Positions 54,094 through 63,919 of a DNA stretch of 64,000 nt are shown one piece after another. Origin of the DNA: Wenyingzhuangia gilva (GTDB lineage: Bacteria; Bacteroidota; Bacteroidia; Flavobacteriales; Flavobacteriaceae); NCBI RefSeq assembly GCF_030519655.1, contig NZ_JAUMIT010000001.1:1054001-1118000 (forward strand). Reading direction: 5' to 3'. Below the pieces are notes generated by a model. That model was not told the DNA's origin. It worked only from the letters and a program-made list of their open reading frames with translations, and did no database searches. A program made the position numbers and the translations under genes. The number at the start of each line of letters is the position of its first letter. Within the stretch, counting starts at the first letter, position 1.

Positions 54094-55470
54094 ATGAAAA
54101 AAATACTGTTCTTATCCTTGGTATACATTACTCTAGTAAGTTGTAGTGGATTTGGAGATAAAGGAGAACTTGTAGGAGCAACATCTGAAAATCCGTGGTT
54201 TGCCGAAAAGCCTTTTGGAATGGTATTAGTACCAGGAGGTTCTTTTACAATGGGAAAAACAGAAGAAAATAGATGGGGTGGATTTGAAATGCCTCCTAGA
54301 AGTGTTGCTGTAAAAGAGTTTTTTATGGATGATACTGAAATAACCAACAGTGAATATAAAGAATTTGTTTACTGGGTAAGGGACTCTATCGTAAGATCTG
54401 AATTAGCTAATTACGCAGAAGGTTTTTCTGGTTCAGGTGATAAATCAGATTTTGGAATAGCAGATTATAAGTATTTAGATGCTGATGCTACTGCCGATCC
54501 AGAAAAATATACACCTTATCAAAATTATATGTTAAAAACATATGGTGTGATAAAGCAAAATCACAAAGGAACTTTACCGCTAAATTGGAAAGTGCCATTG
54601 TATTGGAGAACAGATGAGTATCCTGATGAAGGATACGCAGAAGTGATGGATCAGTTGTATTTACCTCAAGAAGATGTTGGGGATATGAAAGTGTTTGATG
54701 TTAAATTATTAAAATACTCATATGTAGCAAACACCAAACAAAACAAATCAAATATTGGCCAAAAAAATAATTATGCAGAAGTAGATATCAATGTTTACCC
54801 AGACACAACGGTGTGGGCTAAAGATTTTGAATACTCTCATAATGACGTAATGGTAGACAATTATTTTTGGCATGCTGCTTTTGAGGAATATCCGGTAGTA
54901 GGAGTTTCTTGGAACCAGGCAAAAGCATTTTGTAATTGGAGAACTAAAAAGAAAGATGATTTCTTAAGATCAATTGGATCTGGAGTTCAGATTCCAGATT
55001 TTAGACTGCCTACAGAAGCCGAATGGGAATTTGCTGCTCGAGGTGGAATTGAAAATGGAAAATTTCCATGGGGAGGCCCTTATGTTACAGACAGAAGCGG
55101 GTATTACTTAGCCAATTTTAAACCTAAAAGAAATAATTTTGCTGCAGATGGATTTACGTACACTGTAGAAGCAAGATCATTTAAAGCAAATGATTATGGT
55201 TTATATAATATGGCAGGAAATGTTTCTGAATGGACATCTACAGCATATAACACTACCGCTGCTTATATTACAAGTTCTTTAAACGCGGATATTGATGATC
55301 CTGCAAACAAAAGAAAAGTTATCAGAGGAGGTTCTTGGAAAGATATAGCCTATTTTTTAGAAGTAAGCACAAGAGATTATGAATATGCAGATTCTGCAAA
55401 AAGTTATATAGGGTTTAGAACCGTACAGGATTACTTAGGTGATGCCAAATGGGGGGGACTTGAATATTAA
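54094..55470 (+). CDS. gldK: GldK, type IX secretion/gliding lipoprotein
   Basis: 458-residue outer-membrane-associated lipoprotein that with GldN forms the periplasmic ring of the type IX secretion system. Lipobox YITLVSCSG; then a formylglycine-generating-enzyme (SUMF1)-like fold: FGMVLVPGGSFTMGKTEENR, MDDTEITNSEYKEFV, YPVVGVSWNQAKAFCNWR, RLPTEAEWEFAARGG, LYNMAGNVSEWTS, VIRGGSWKDIAYF. First gene of the gldKLMN operon. Confidence 0.96.
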   Translation: MKKILFLSLVYITLVSCSGFGDKGELVGATSENPWFAEKPFGMVLVPGGSFTMGKTEENRWGGFEMPPRSVAVKEFFMDDTEITNSEYKEFVYWVRDSIVRSELANYAEGFSGSGDKSDFGIADYKYLDADATADPEKYTPYQNYMLKTYGVIKQNHKGTLPLNWKVPLYWRTDEYPDEGYAEVMDQLYLPQEDVGDMKVFDVKLLKYSYVANTKQNKSNIGQKNNYAEVDINVYPDTTVWAKDFEYSHNDVMVDNYFWHAAFEEYPVVGVSWNQAKAFCNWRTKKKDDFLRSIGSGVQIPDFRLPTEAEWEFAARGGIENGKFPWGGPYVTDRSGYYLANFKPKRNNFAADGFTYTVEARSFKANDYGLYNMAGNVSEWTSTAYNTTAAYITSSLNADIDDPANKRKVIRGGSWKDIAYFLEVSTRDYEYADSAKSYIGFRTVQDYLGDAKWGGLEY

Positions 55471-55513
55471 ACAATCTAACAAAGAAAATTAACACAAACT
55501 ATTTTTTACACTT

Positions 55514-56182
55514 ATGGATTTAAACTCAACAGGATTTAAGAAATTTATGGCAATGGCTTATGGTTTAGGAGGAGCAATTGTTATTTTGGGAGCTTTATTT
55601 AAATTAATGCACTGGGAATTGGCTAGTGAAATGTTGATTATTGGTTTAGGAACCGAAGCTTTTATTTTCGTAATTTCTGCTTTTGAACCCTTGCCTAAAG
55701 AAGAATTAGATTGGTCATTAGTGTACCCTGAGTTAACAGGTAGTGGAAGCTCATCAAAAAAGAAAAAAGAAGAAACACCAGAAGGTTTGTTGACTAAAAA
55801 GATAGATGAAATGTTGGCTGCTTCTAATTTAGATGCTAACGTAATCAATAAATTAACAACAAGTATGAACAACCTATCGGATGCTGCAAAGCAGATAGGA
55901 GAAAGCTCTAGTTCAGTTGCTGATACAAGTAAATACAACAAAGAAATAAATGCTGCAGCTAATCATTTAGAAAAGATAAACGCTATGTATGCTACTCAAG
56001 AGGATAGTATGAATAAAGTGCAATCTGCTCAAATGGAAGTATTAAATAATCAAACCAAATTGGTGAATTCAGTCTCTGAAAAATCAGAGGAGTTGACTAA
56101 ACAAATGGAAAGTTTGTCTAAAAATATTGCTTCATTAAACAACGTTTATGGAGGAATGTTATCAGCAATGGGAAATAAATAA
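55514..56182 (+). CDS. gldL: GldL, type IX secretion motor protein
   Basis: 222 residues. Two membrane helices near the N-terminus (KFMAMAYGLGGAIVILGALF and MLIIGLGTEAFIFVISAFEP) joined by KLMHWELASE, with the conserved Glu in GLGTEAF, followed by a long cytosolic helical region. With GldM it forms the proton-driven rotary motor that powers secretion and gliding. Confidence 0.95.
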   Translation: MDLNSTGFKKFMAMAYGLGGAIVILGALFKLMHWELASEMLIIGLGTEAFIFVISAFEPLPKEELDWSLVYPELTGSGSSSKKKKEETPEGLLTKKIDEMLAASNLDANVINKLTTSMNNLSDAAKQIGESSSSVADTSKYNKEINAAANHLEKINAMYATQEDSMNKVQSAQMEVLNNQTKLVNSVSEKSEELTKQMESLSKNIASLNNVYGGMLSAMGNK

Positions 56183-56232
56183 AGCTCTATCATAAATAAA
56201 TCTAGTATTAAATTAAAAAAAACTAAGTCTTT

Positions 56233-57792
56233 ATGGCAGGAGCAAAATTAAGCCCTAGGCAGAAAATGATTAACCTTATGTACTTGGTATTGCTAGCATT
56301 ATTAGCTATGCAAGTATCAGTAGAGGTAATGGAAGCATTTGCTAAAATGTATGAAAGATCAGAAGATGCTATTGAACAAGGGGTTGAAAAAAATAAAGCA
56401 ACATTAGGAGATTTAAAGCAATTAAGTAATGAGAATTCAGCACAATATGCTGAGGTATATCAAACGGCTATAAATGTAGAAGCAATCTCTAAAGAATTTA
56501 TTGCTGAAATTAGAGTATTAAAAAATAAAATTAAGGAAGCTAATCCAATAGATCCTGAAACTGAGAAATTACCTGCAACAAAAATGGATAAAGGAGACTT
56601 AATGGATGAGTTTCTATTTGCGGGTGATAAAAATAGTAAAGCTGGAGATAAATTTGTTACAGCAGTTGATACTTATAGAGGTGAAATGTTAAAATTAATT
56701 TCAGCATATCCAAATATTGTAAATCAAATCAATGCTAGTTTTAATACAGAGCCAGTTAAAATTGATGGAATAACAAAAAAAGATTGGTTAGAATATAATT
56801 TTAAAGGAATTCCTACCATAGGTACTATTGCTATTTTATCAAGCATGGAAAGTGCGGTATTAAACATAGAAAACGAAGCATTAACAAATTTTGTATCAGG
56901 AAGGTTAAAAAAGGCAAGTTCTGCAACACAATTACAAGCTTTTGTAAAATTGAATAAGAATACTTACAGTCCAGGAGATGAAGTAAGAGCAGAGGTGTTT
57001 TTGGCTAGTAAAGATGATACTAAAGTTCCAACAAAAGTTGAAATCAACGGAAAAAATATAGATCTTAAGTCAAATTTTGATGATGGAAAAGTAATATACA
57101 AATTTAAAGCAGGAGCTGTTGGAGACCAACCAATAATAGGTAAGTTTATTTTTACGGAAAACGGAAAAGAAATTCCTGTAGCGATTACTGGTAACTATTC
57201 TGTAGTTGCAGGTTCAAACCAAGCTATTATCTCTGCAGATAAAATGAATGTAGTGTATAGAGGAATTGAAAATCCTATTACAATTTCTTTACCAGGTATT
57301 AGTCCAACTAAAATAAAAGCAAATGCTCCCGGATTAAGACCTAAAGGAGGATCTAGCTATGTGTTAAATCCAGGAGCTGGTACTTCTGTTCAAATTAATG
57401 TAACTGGAACAACAGATGCTGGTGAGACAATAAAATCTGCACCAGTAACGTTTAGAATTAAAGATATTCCTGCTCCTATGGCGAGTATTCGTGGAGAATA
57501 TGGTTCTATTAGTATGCCAAAAACAAGTTTAGCAAAATCATCTATAGCAGCTGGTTTACCTGATTTTGTTTTTGATTTAGATTTAAATGTGTTAAGCTTT
57601 AAAGTAAAAGTACCAGGAAAAACAACAGTAATTGTAAATGGTGATAGAATGAATGCTCAAGCACAAAAAGCAATTGAATCTGCAAGTAGAGGAGATATTG
57701 TTACTATCTTTGGTATAAGAGCCGCAATAGTAGGAAATTCGTCATATAAGCTTAAAGAGGTATTGCCAATAAGTGTAGAAATTTCTAATTAA
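56233..57792 (+). CDS. gldM: GldM, type IX secretion motor/periplasmic shaft
   Basis: 519 residues. MAGAKLSPRQKMINLMYLVL then LALLAMQVSVEVMEAF gives a single membrane helix; the remainder is a periplasmic shaft of four domains (helical D1, then beta domains with VAGSNQAIISADKMNVVYRG and the C-terminal FGIRAAIVGNSSYKLKEVLP). It couples GldL rotation to the outer-membrane ring. Fifty bases after gldL. Confidence 0.96.
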   Translation: MAGAKLSPRQKMINLMYLVLLALLAMQVSVEVMEAFAKMYERSEDAIEQGVEKNKATLGDLKQLSNENSAQYAEVYQTAINVEAISKEFIAEIRVLKNKIKEANPIDPETEKLPATKMDKGDLMDEFLFAGDKNSKAGDKFVTAVDTYRGEMLKLISAYPNIVNQINASFNTEPVKIDGITKKDWLEYNFKGIPTIGTIAILSSMESAVLNIENEALTNFVSGRLKKASSATQLQAFVKLNKNTYSPGDEVRAEVFLASKDDTKVPTKVEINGKNIDLKSNFDDGKVIYKFKAGAVGDQPIIGKFIFTENGKEIPVAITGNYSVVAGSNQAIISADKMNVVYRGIENPITISLPGISPTKIKANAPGLRPKGGSSYVLNPGAGTSVQINVTGTTDAGETIKSAPVTFRIKDIPAPMASIRGEYGSISMPKTSLAKSSIAAGLPDFVFDLDLNVLSFKVKVPGKTTVIVNGDRMNAQAQKAIESASRGDIVTIFGIRAAIVGNSSYKLKEVLPISVEISN

Positions 57793-57800
57793 TAACTAGA

Positions 57801-58712
57801 ATGAAAAATAATAAATTTATAAATAGCTTTTTATTTCTGTTTTTTGCAACAGTTTCTATGGCATTTTCTCAGTCTAATTATGGATTGTTAAATGCTAAGA
57901 AAGTTTCAGAAATTGGAATGAAGCCTGAGGATCGTATCAGAGTAGATCAAGATAAACCATTACCATATGAATATGTTGATGAAAGAGATATCTTATGGTC
58001 TAAAGTAGTTTGGGAAACTATTGATTTGTATCAAAAAGCAAACTTTCGTTTGTATTATCCAGTAAATGATGATAACAATCCAGAAACGTCAAAATCGTTA
58101 TTTGTTAATTTGTTAGACAATATTAAAAACGGAAATATTGTTGAGGTTTACGAAGATTCTCAATTCATTAATAAATTGCCTATTTCTGAAATAGAAAAAA
58201 AATTAGTGAGAATAGATACGGCTAGTTATGGTTATGACATGCTAAATCAAGGGGAGACTAATATTGATGAATACATCGACAAAAATTATATTAAAGCACA
58301 AGATATTCAGGCTTATCAAATTAAAGGGATTTGGTATTTTAACAAAAGAACTGGACAAATGAATTATCGTTTGTTGGCCATTGCTCCATTGGCACCAGAT
58401 GTGCAAACTATTGGTAGAGATGATGTGGTAGATAATGACATTTATCCTTTATTTTGGGTGTTTTATCCTGATGCTAGAAATGTGTTACATCATGCACACC
58501 CTATAAAAGGAGGTTTTGCTGCTTATACAGAATCTTTTGATTATTTACTAAATATTAGAGATTTTGCTTCGGTGATTGTGAAAGAAGAAAATATGTTTGG
58601 GAATAGAAGTATTAACGAATATATTAGAGGAAATTCTCTATTTCAATTAAGAGAAGCACAAAATATTAAAGATGAAATAAGAGATTTAGAGTCTGATATG
58701 TGGACTTACTAA
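57801..58712 (+). CDS. gldN: GldN, type IX secretion ring protein
   Basis: 303 residues with signal peptide (INSFLFLFFATVSMAFSQ). Family sequence DILWSKVVWETIDLYQKANF, RLYYP, GIWYFNKRTGQMNYRLLAIA, LFWVFYPDARNVLHHAHPI and NEYIRGNSLFQLREAQNIKD. Binds GldK in the periplasmic ring and contacts GldM. Eight bases after gldM; the operon ends with a terminator. Confidence 0.95.
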   Translation: MKNNKFINSFLFLFFATVSMAFSQSNYGLLNAKKVSEIGMKPEDRIRVDQDKPLPYEYVDERDILWSKVVWETIDLYQKANFRLYYPVNDDNNPETSKSLFVNLLDNIKNGNIVEVYEDSQFINKLPISEIEKKLVRIDTASYGYDMLNQGETNIDEYIDKNYIKAQDIQAYQIKGIWYFNKRTGQMNYRLLAIAPLAPDVQTIGRDDVVDNDIYPLFWVFYPDARNVLHHAHPIKGGFAAYTESFDYLLNIRDFASVIVKEENMFGNRSINEYIRGNSLFQLREAQNIKDEIRDLESDMWTY

Positions 58713-58741
58713 TTGTGTTATTTTATTAATGTACATATAAG

Positions 58742-58774
58742 AAAAACTTTCACGATTTGTGAAAGTTTTTTTTT
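58742..58774 (+). terminator. Terminator after gldN
   Basis: Stem AAAAACTTTCAC / GTGAAAGTTTTT, loop GATTT, T run. Confidence 0.92.
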
Positions 58775-58805
58775 ATTCTTGTAAGCTATGAATTAAAGTG
58801 TGATT

Positions 58806-60581
58806 ATGCCGTTAGTAAGTTCTAAAGATTTTTCTGCATTACTAAAGCTAGACAAAATACCTGTATTAGGTAATTGGGTTGGACGATTCTTTTTGTTTGC
58901 AACTCGTCTAGATAAAGCCAATGAGGTTTATGACAAACACAAACACAAAGAAGGAATTCCTTTTTTAGATGGTTTGTTAAAGGAATATGGAATAACGTAT
59001 CATATTTCTGAATCAGACTTGGCTAAAATTCCCAAAGAGGGAGCTTTTATTTCTGTATCTAATCATCCGCTTGGAGGAATAGATGGTATTTTGTTGCTTA
59101 GAATTTTATTAGAAGCCAGACCTGATTATAAAATCATAGCGAACTTTTTATTGCATAAAATAGACCCTTTAAAACCGTTTGTAATGCCTGTAAATCCTTT
59201 TGAAGATAGAAAGGATGATATTTCAAGTGTAAAAGGAATTATTTCTGCTTTAAAACATCTTAAAGAAGGAAAATCTCTAGGAATTTTTCCTGCCGGAGAA
59301 GTTTCGACCATTAAAGAAAGAAATATTTATGTTGATAATAAATGGGAAGAAGGAGCCATTAAGCTGATTAAAAAAGCGAATGTTCCGGTAGTGCCTATTT
59401 ACTTTCATGCTAAAAATAGCCTTTGGTTTTACCGACTTGCAAAAATTAGTGGTGTTTTAAGAACCTTAAAATTACCTTCAGAATTAAATAACAAAAGCAA
59501 ACAGGTTATTCATATCAAAATAGGAACGTCAATTAAAGAAAAAGAGATTGAACAAATTGATGACATCACTACTTTAAATAGTTTTTTAAGAGGAAAAACT
59601 TATTTGCTGTCTAAATCTTTCTTAAGAAAAAAGAAACAAATTTTAGAATATAGAAATCGCTTGATGAAAAAAGCAAAGGAGATTGCTTTGCCTAAAAATC
59701 ATGAAGATATTTGTAGAGAAATTGATACTATTAGAGAGCATAAAAAAAGATTGTTTATTTCTAATGAGTACGAAGTCTTTTTAACCAAGGCTGATGAAAT
59801 TCCTAATTTAATGTTAGAGATTGGTAGGTTAAGAGAAATGACTTTTAGATTGATTGGAGAAGGAACCAATAAAAAAATTGATACAGATAAATACGATGAT
59901 TATTACCATCATTTAATTTTGTGGAATAAAACAGATGAACGGTTTGTAGGTGCCTACAGAATGGGATTGGGAGAAGAGGTTTTTAGTCGCAATGGTTTTA
60001 AAAGTTTTTACGTATCTACTTTTTTTAGATTTACTTCAGAAATGGATGAAAAACTACCTAAAACCATAGAAATGGGTAGGGCTTTTATTGTGCCAGAGTA
60101 TCAACAAAAACCCATGTCTTTATTTTTATTGTGGAGAGGAATTGCAGCTGTTACTGTTAAATACCCTCAATATGAATATTTAATGGGTGGAGCTACCATT
60201 AGTAATTTGTTTACCAATTATTCAAAATCTGTAATGATGAGCTTTTTAGAAACTTATTATAGAAATGATGAGGTTGCAGATTTTATAAGTTCCAAAAATC
60301 CATTTGAAATTGATTTAACGCCAAATGAGTTAGATTATATGAAGAACTTTATTGATGGAGATGTCAAAAAATTAGACAATATCATTAAAGAAGTTGAGGG
60401 TGATAAATTACGCCTACCTGTGTTGATAAAACAATACATCAAACAAAATGCAAAGTTTGTAGCCTATAATGTTGACAATGATTTTAATGATGCGATTGAT
60501 GCTTTAATTTTTATGAGAATTAAAGACATTCCAAAAGAAACTATAGAGCCTATTTTAAAAGACGTTACACTGGAGAATTAA
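58806..60581 (+). CDS. OlsF-like bifunctional acyltransferase (aminolipid synthesis)
   Basis: About 591 residues; ATG preferred over a GTG six bases upstream. The N-terminal PlsC-type O-acyltransferase domain shows the NHPLGGID catalytic motif (HxxxxD, residues about 85-92) and FPAGEVSTIK. The C-terminal half is a GNAT/hemolysin-like N-acyltransferase (LEIGRLREMTFRLIGEGTNK, YDDYYHHLILWNKTDERFVG, IEMGRAFIVPEYQQKP). This order matches OlsF of Flavobacterium johnsoniae, which makes ornithine lipids; glycine or other aminolipids are possible. Its last 17 bases overlap the convergent GH3 gene. Confidence 0.82.
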   Translation: MPLVSSKDFSALLKLDKIPVLGNWVGRFFLFATRLDKANEVYDKHKHKEGIPFLDGLLKEYGITYHISESDLAKIPKEGAFISVSNHPLGGIDGILLLRILLEARPDYKIIANFLLHKIDPLKPFVMPVNPFEDRKDDISSVKGIISALKHLKEGKSLGIFPAGEVSTIKERNIYVDNKWEEGAIKLIKKANVPVVPIYFHAKNSLWFYRLAKISGVLRTLKLPSELNNKSKQVIHIKIGTSIKEKEIEQIDDITTLNSFLRGKTYLLSKSFLRKKKQILEYRNRLMKKAKEIALPKNHEDICREIDTIREHKKRLFISNEYEVFLTKADEIPNLMLEIGRLREMTFRLIGEGTNKKIDTDKYDDYYHHLILWNKTDERFVGAYRMGLGEEVFSRNGFKSFYVSTFFRFTSEMDEKLPKTIEMGRAFIVPEYQQKPMSLFLLWRGIAAVTVKYPQYEYLMGGATISNLFTNYSKSVMMSFLETYYRNDEVADFISSKNPFEIDLTPNELDYMKNFIDGDVKKLDNIIKEVEGDKLRLPVLIKQYIKQNAKFVAYNVDNDFNDAIDALIFMRIKDIPKETIEPILKDVTLEN

Positions 60582-62103
60582 AGCTTTCTACCAATGTAAA
60601 CTGTTTTATTTCATCTATAAAAGTTCTATCGTTATACAATCTAGGTACTTTGTGTTGCCCTCCTAGTTTGTTTTTACTTTTTAACCAACTGTGGAATAAA
60701 TTTTTATCGGCTATGCTTACTACGGGACTTGTTAAAGTCATGTCTTTGTATCGTTTTGCTTCGTAGTCGGAATTAATCTGTTTTAAAGCATTGTCTAAAG
60801 ACGTTGTAAAGGTTTTTAAGCAAGTTGGATGTTCTTCAAACTCAATTAGCCATTCGTGACTTCCTTTTGTCTTAACGTCCATAAAAACGGGTGCTACAGT
60901 ATATTCTTTAATAGTTGAGTTTGTTTCTTTACAAGCAATTTTTAAAGCTTCATCGGCATTTTCAATAATCAATTCTTCTCCAAAAGCATTGATAAAATGT
61001 TTGGTTCTTCCTGTAATTTTAATTCGATGTGGAAAAGTTGAGGTAAATTTAATGGTATCTCCAATAATATACCTCCACAAACCGGCATTGGTAGTAATGA
61101 CCAAAGCATAATTTTTGTTGATTTCTACTTCGGATAAAGGAATGGCTTTAGAGTTTACACTGTTGTATTGATCCATAGGAATAAACTCATAAAAAATACC
61201 ATAATCCAACATTAGTAATAATTCATCACTGTTGTTTTGATCTTGAATGGCAAAAAAACCTTCAGAAGCATTATAGGTTTCGTAGTATTTAAAAGTATCT
61301 GATGGAATTAACTTTTTATACTGTTCTTTGTACGGAGAAAAGTTTACCCCTCCGTGAAAATAGACTTCTAAATTAGGCCAAACTTCTAAAATATTATCTT
61401 TACCTGTATGTTTTAAAACTTTTTCTAATAATACCAACATCCAAGAAGGAACCCCTGCCAAACTTGTGATATTTTCATCAACAGTTTCTTTAATAATGGC
61501 ATCCATTTTAGCTTCCCATTCACTCATCAAAGCAACTTCTTGTTTAGGAGCACTACTCATATCAGCCCACAGAGGAAGGTTTTCGATAATAATGGCAGAC
61601 AAATCGCCAAAATAAGATTCATTGTTTTCATACACAGCACTACTTCCTCCCAAGCGTAAATTTTTACCTGTAAAAAGTTTTGCATCTTCATTGTTGTTAT
61701 AAAATAAAGTAAGCATGTCTTTACCGCCTTTAAAATGACATTGTTTAATGGCATCTTCACTTACAGGAATAAATTTACTTTTGGCATTGGTGGTTCCGCT
61801 AGATTTTGCATACCATTTTATTTTGTTGTCCCAAAGCACACTTTTTCCGGTATTTCTTTGCTCTTCTATATAAGGACTCAAAGCTTCGTAGTTCATTAAG
61901 GGAACCTGACTTTGAAAATCTTGATAGGTGTTTAATTTTTTGAAATGATATTTTTTACCATAGCTAGTTTTAGCTGCAGCTTCTAAAAGTTTTAGTAATT
62001 GTTCGTTTTGAACTTCTACAGGATATTTTAAAAAAAGCTCTACTTGATGTTTTCTTTTTTTAAGAAACCATGAAATAATTGAGTTTAGTATGGGTAATGT
62101 CAT
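60565..62103 (-). CDS. GH3-family acyl-adenylate-forming protein
   Basis: 512 residues of the GH3 auxin-responsive-promoter family, an ANL-like fold that in plants joins acyl acids to amino acids. Motifs: KSSGTTNAKSKFIPVSEDAI (ATP-binding loop), YETYNASEGFFAIQDQ, TTNAGLWRYIIGDTIKFT, FPHRIKITGRTKHFINAFGE. The bacterial role is unknown. Its convergent position against an aminolipid acyltransferase is suggestive of amino-acid or lipid chemistry but unproven. No signal peptide. Confidence 0.87.
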   Translation of the reverse strand: MTLPILNSIISWFLKKRKHQVELFLKYPVEVQNEQLLKLLEAAAKTSYGKKYHFKKLNTYQDFQSQVPLMNYEALSPYIEEQRNTGKSVLWDNKIKWYAKSSGTTNAKSKFIPVSEDAIKQCHFKGGKDMLTLFYNNNEDAKLFTGKNLRLGGSSAVYENNESYFGDLSAIIIENLPLWADMSSAPKQEVALMSEWEAKMDAIIKETVDENITSLAGVPSWMLVLLEKVLKHTGKDNILEVWPNLEVYFHGGVNFSPYKEQYKKLIPSDTFKYYETYNASEGFFAIQDQNNSDELLLMLDYGIFYEFIPMDQYNSVNSKAIPLSEVEINKNYALVITTNAGLWRYIIGDTIKFTSTFPHRIKITGRTKHFINAFGEELIIENADEALKIACKETNSTIKEYTVAPVFMDVKTKGSHEWLIEFEEHPTCLKTFTTSLDNALKQINSDYEAKRYKDMTLTSPVVSIADKNLFHSWLKSKNKLGGQHKVPRLYNDRTFIDEIKQFTLVESFNSPV

Positions 62104-62137
62104 CTACTTTAAGTGCCTAATACAAGTTAAAAATGAA

Positions 62138-62145
62138 TATCTTTG
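62138..62145 (+). promoter_or_regulatory. -7 element for the DUF2797 gene
   Basis: TATCTTTG, exact TAnnTTTG match, 23 bases before the ATG. Confidence 0.45.
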
Positions 62146-62168
62146 AACAACTAAAATAACTTTTTTCC

Positions 62169-62963
62169 ATGAAATTCCACGGTGTATTAACAAAAATGAC
62201 CACAGAAAATAAGGATCAGGTTCAGTACTACTTATCTACAGATAATCATGTATTGAATTTAAATCAATTGTTAAACAAATCAATTGCTATTACTTTTGAA
62301 GGATATCAATGTTTAAGTTGTGGAAAAGAGAAAAAGATTTTTAGACAAGGACACTGTTATGAATGTTTTTATGAACAACCTAGTGTTGCGGATTGGGTGA
62401 TGAAACCTGAGTTAAGTAAAGCACATTTAGGAATTGAGGATAGAAACTTGGCTTATGAAGAAAAAGCACAATTGCAACCACATATAGTGTATCTAGCACT
62501 GTCTAGCAATGTAAAAGTAGGGGTGACTAGAAAAACACAAATTCCAACTCGTTGGATAGATCAAGGAGCTAACAAAGCCATTCCTTTTGTGGAAGTACCT
62601 AACAGATATTTAGCAGGAATTACAGAAGTTGCCCTTAAGGACCATGTAAGTGATAAAACCAGTTGGCAAAAAATGTTAAAGAATGATGTTGCCGAGGAAG
62701 ATTTAATCAAAGTAAAGCAGGAGTTAAAACAATATTTACCAGAGGAAACAAAAGAATATTATGTTCAGGAAGATGAAGTGTTAGAACTGAATTATCCTAT
62801 TGAAAATTATCCAACCAAAGTAAACTGTCTAAATTTAGATAAAGAAAATTTTTACGAGGGAGTTTTAAAAGGAGTTAAAGGACAATATTTAATTTTTGAA
62901 GATGGTAAGGTTTTTAATATCAGGTCTTACGAAGGTTATAAAGTAAGTTTAGAAATAGCATAA
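62169..62963 (+). CDS. DUF2797 family protein
   Basis: 264 residues. A two-CxxC zinc site near residues 42-62 (CLSCGKE ... GHCYECF), then a domain with HIVYLALSSNVKVGVTRKTQ, PTRWIDQGANKAIPFVEVPN and RYLAGITEVALKDHVSDKTS that resembles a GIY-YIG-like fold (Y...KVGVT, R...Q/G). Function unknown. The stop codon lies inside the long terminator hairpin that follows. Confidence 0.82.
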   Translation: MKFHGVLTKMTTENKDQVQYYLSTDNHVLNLNQLLNKSIAITFEGYQCLSCGKEKKIFRQGHCYECFYEQPSVADWVMKPELSKAHLGIEDRNLAYEEKAQLQPHIVYLALSSNVKVGVTRKTQIPTRWIDQGANKAIPFVEVPNRYLAGITEVALKDHVSDKTSWQKMLKNDVAEEDLIKVKQELKQYLPEETKEYYVQEDEVLELNYPIENYPTKVNCLNLDKENFYEGVLKGVKGQYLIFEDGKVFNIRSYEGYKVSLEIA

Positions 62964-63000
62964 AAAAAGCAGAGATAAAATCTCTGCTTTTTTTATGCTA
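62956..63000. terminator. Long terminator after the DUF2797 gene
   Basis: Perfect 21-base arms running outward from GCAGAGAT / ATCTCTGC through A7/T7 to TAGCAT / ATGCTA, loop AAA. It includes the stop codon of the plus-strand gene and can also serve the convergent SDR gene. Confidence 0.92.
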
Positions 63001-63009
63001 TAATATGAA

Positions 63010-63792
63010 TTAAGAATTTCCATATAAGTTAGATTCTCCTCCGTCTATAGCAATAGTTTGTCCGTTTATATACCCATTTTCTTCACTAATTAAAAAAGAT
63101 ACTAAGCTACCCACGTCCTTCGGGTCTCCTAGAGCTCTGGTAGGATTTCTACTAGCGTATTCTTTTTCCGCAGCTTTAGGGTCTTCAGGATTCACTTGTT
63201 TAAATGCATTTGCTACCATGTCTGTAAGTATTGCTCCTGGAGCTATGGCATTTGTTAAAATTCCATATTTACCATATTCAATAGCAGCATTTTTAGTCAT
63301 ACCAGAAACAGCATGCTTGCTTGCTACATAAGGCATTTGATTGATAACTCCTCTGATACCACCTACAGAAGCAACATTTACAATACGTCCGTAATTTTGT
63401 TTTTGCATGATTGGAAGTACATAGCGTAAACCATAATAAACTCCCATTAAGTTAATGTCGATTACTTTTTTGAAAACATCCATATCATAATCTACAATTG
63501 ATGCTTGGCGACCTTCAATACCTGCATTATTGTATAGACCATCAATTTTTCCAAATTCTTCAAAAGCTACATCAATATAATTTTTTACTTGTGCCTCATC
63601 AGACACGTCTGCTTTAACTGTGGTGACTTTAATATCAGGATAATTTGTTTGTATTTCTTTAGCAGAATTTTTTAAAGCTTCTTCATTGTAATCTACCAAA
63701 ACCAAATTAGCTCCTTTTTTTGCTAATACTTTAGCGGTTGCTAATCCTAATCCCATTGCTGCTCCTGTAATAATTATTACTTTATTTTTCAT
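63010..63792 (-). CDS. Short-chain dehydrogenase/reductase
   Basis: 260 residues from the ATG of MKNKVIIITGAAMGLGLATA. Nucleotide-binding TGxxxGxG (TGAAMGLG), VLVDYNEEAL (Asp suggests NAD preference), NNAGIEG, catalytic Ser in VASVGG, Tyr/Lys in YVASK, and the C-terminal GYINGQTIAIDGGE. A classical SDR of the glucose/3-oxoacyl dehydrogenase-like type; substrate not assignable. An upstream in-frame start that would add 22 residues is rejected because the Rossmann strand begins at this Met. Confidence 0.9.
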   Translation of the reverse strand: MKNKVIIITGAAMGLGLATAKVLAKKGANLVLVDYNEEALKNSAKEIQTNYPDIKVTTVKADVSDEAQVKNYIDVAFEEFGKIDGLYNNAGIEGRQASIVDYDMDVFKKVIDINLMGVYYGLRYVLPIMQKQNYGRIVNVASVGGIRGVINQMPYVASKHAVSGMTKNAAIEYGKYGILTNAIAPGAILTDMVANAFKQVNPEDPKAAEKEYASRNPTRALGDPKDVGSLVSFLISEENGYINGQTIAIDGGESNLYGNS

Positions 63793-63872
63793 GATATTAT
63801 ATTTTAATATTATATATAAAAAATATGCAAGAATGAAGCCATTACGGGGGTGTAGCAATATTTTTTAACAAA

Positions 63873-63900
63873 AAAAGCGACTCAAATTTGAGTCGCTTTT
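63873..63900 (-). terminator. Terminator after the transaldolase-like gene
   Basis: Perfect 14-base palindromic arms AAAAGCGACTCAAA / TTTGAGTCGCTTTT with A/T runs at both ends; 20 bases beyond the stop codon of the partial minus-strand gene. Confidence 0.85.
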
Positions 63901-63919
63901 ATTTATGATTTAAATTTTC

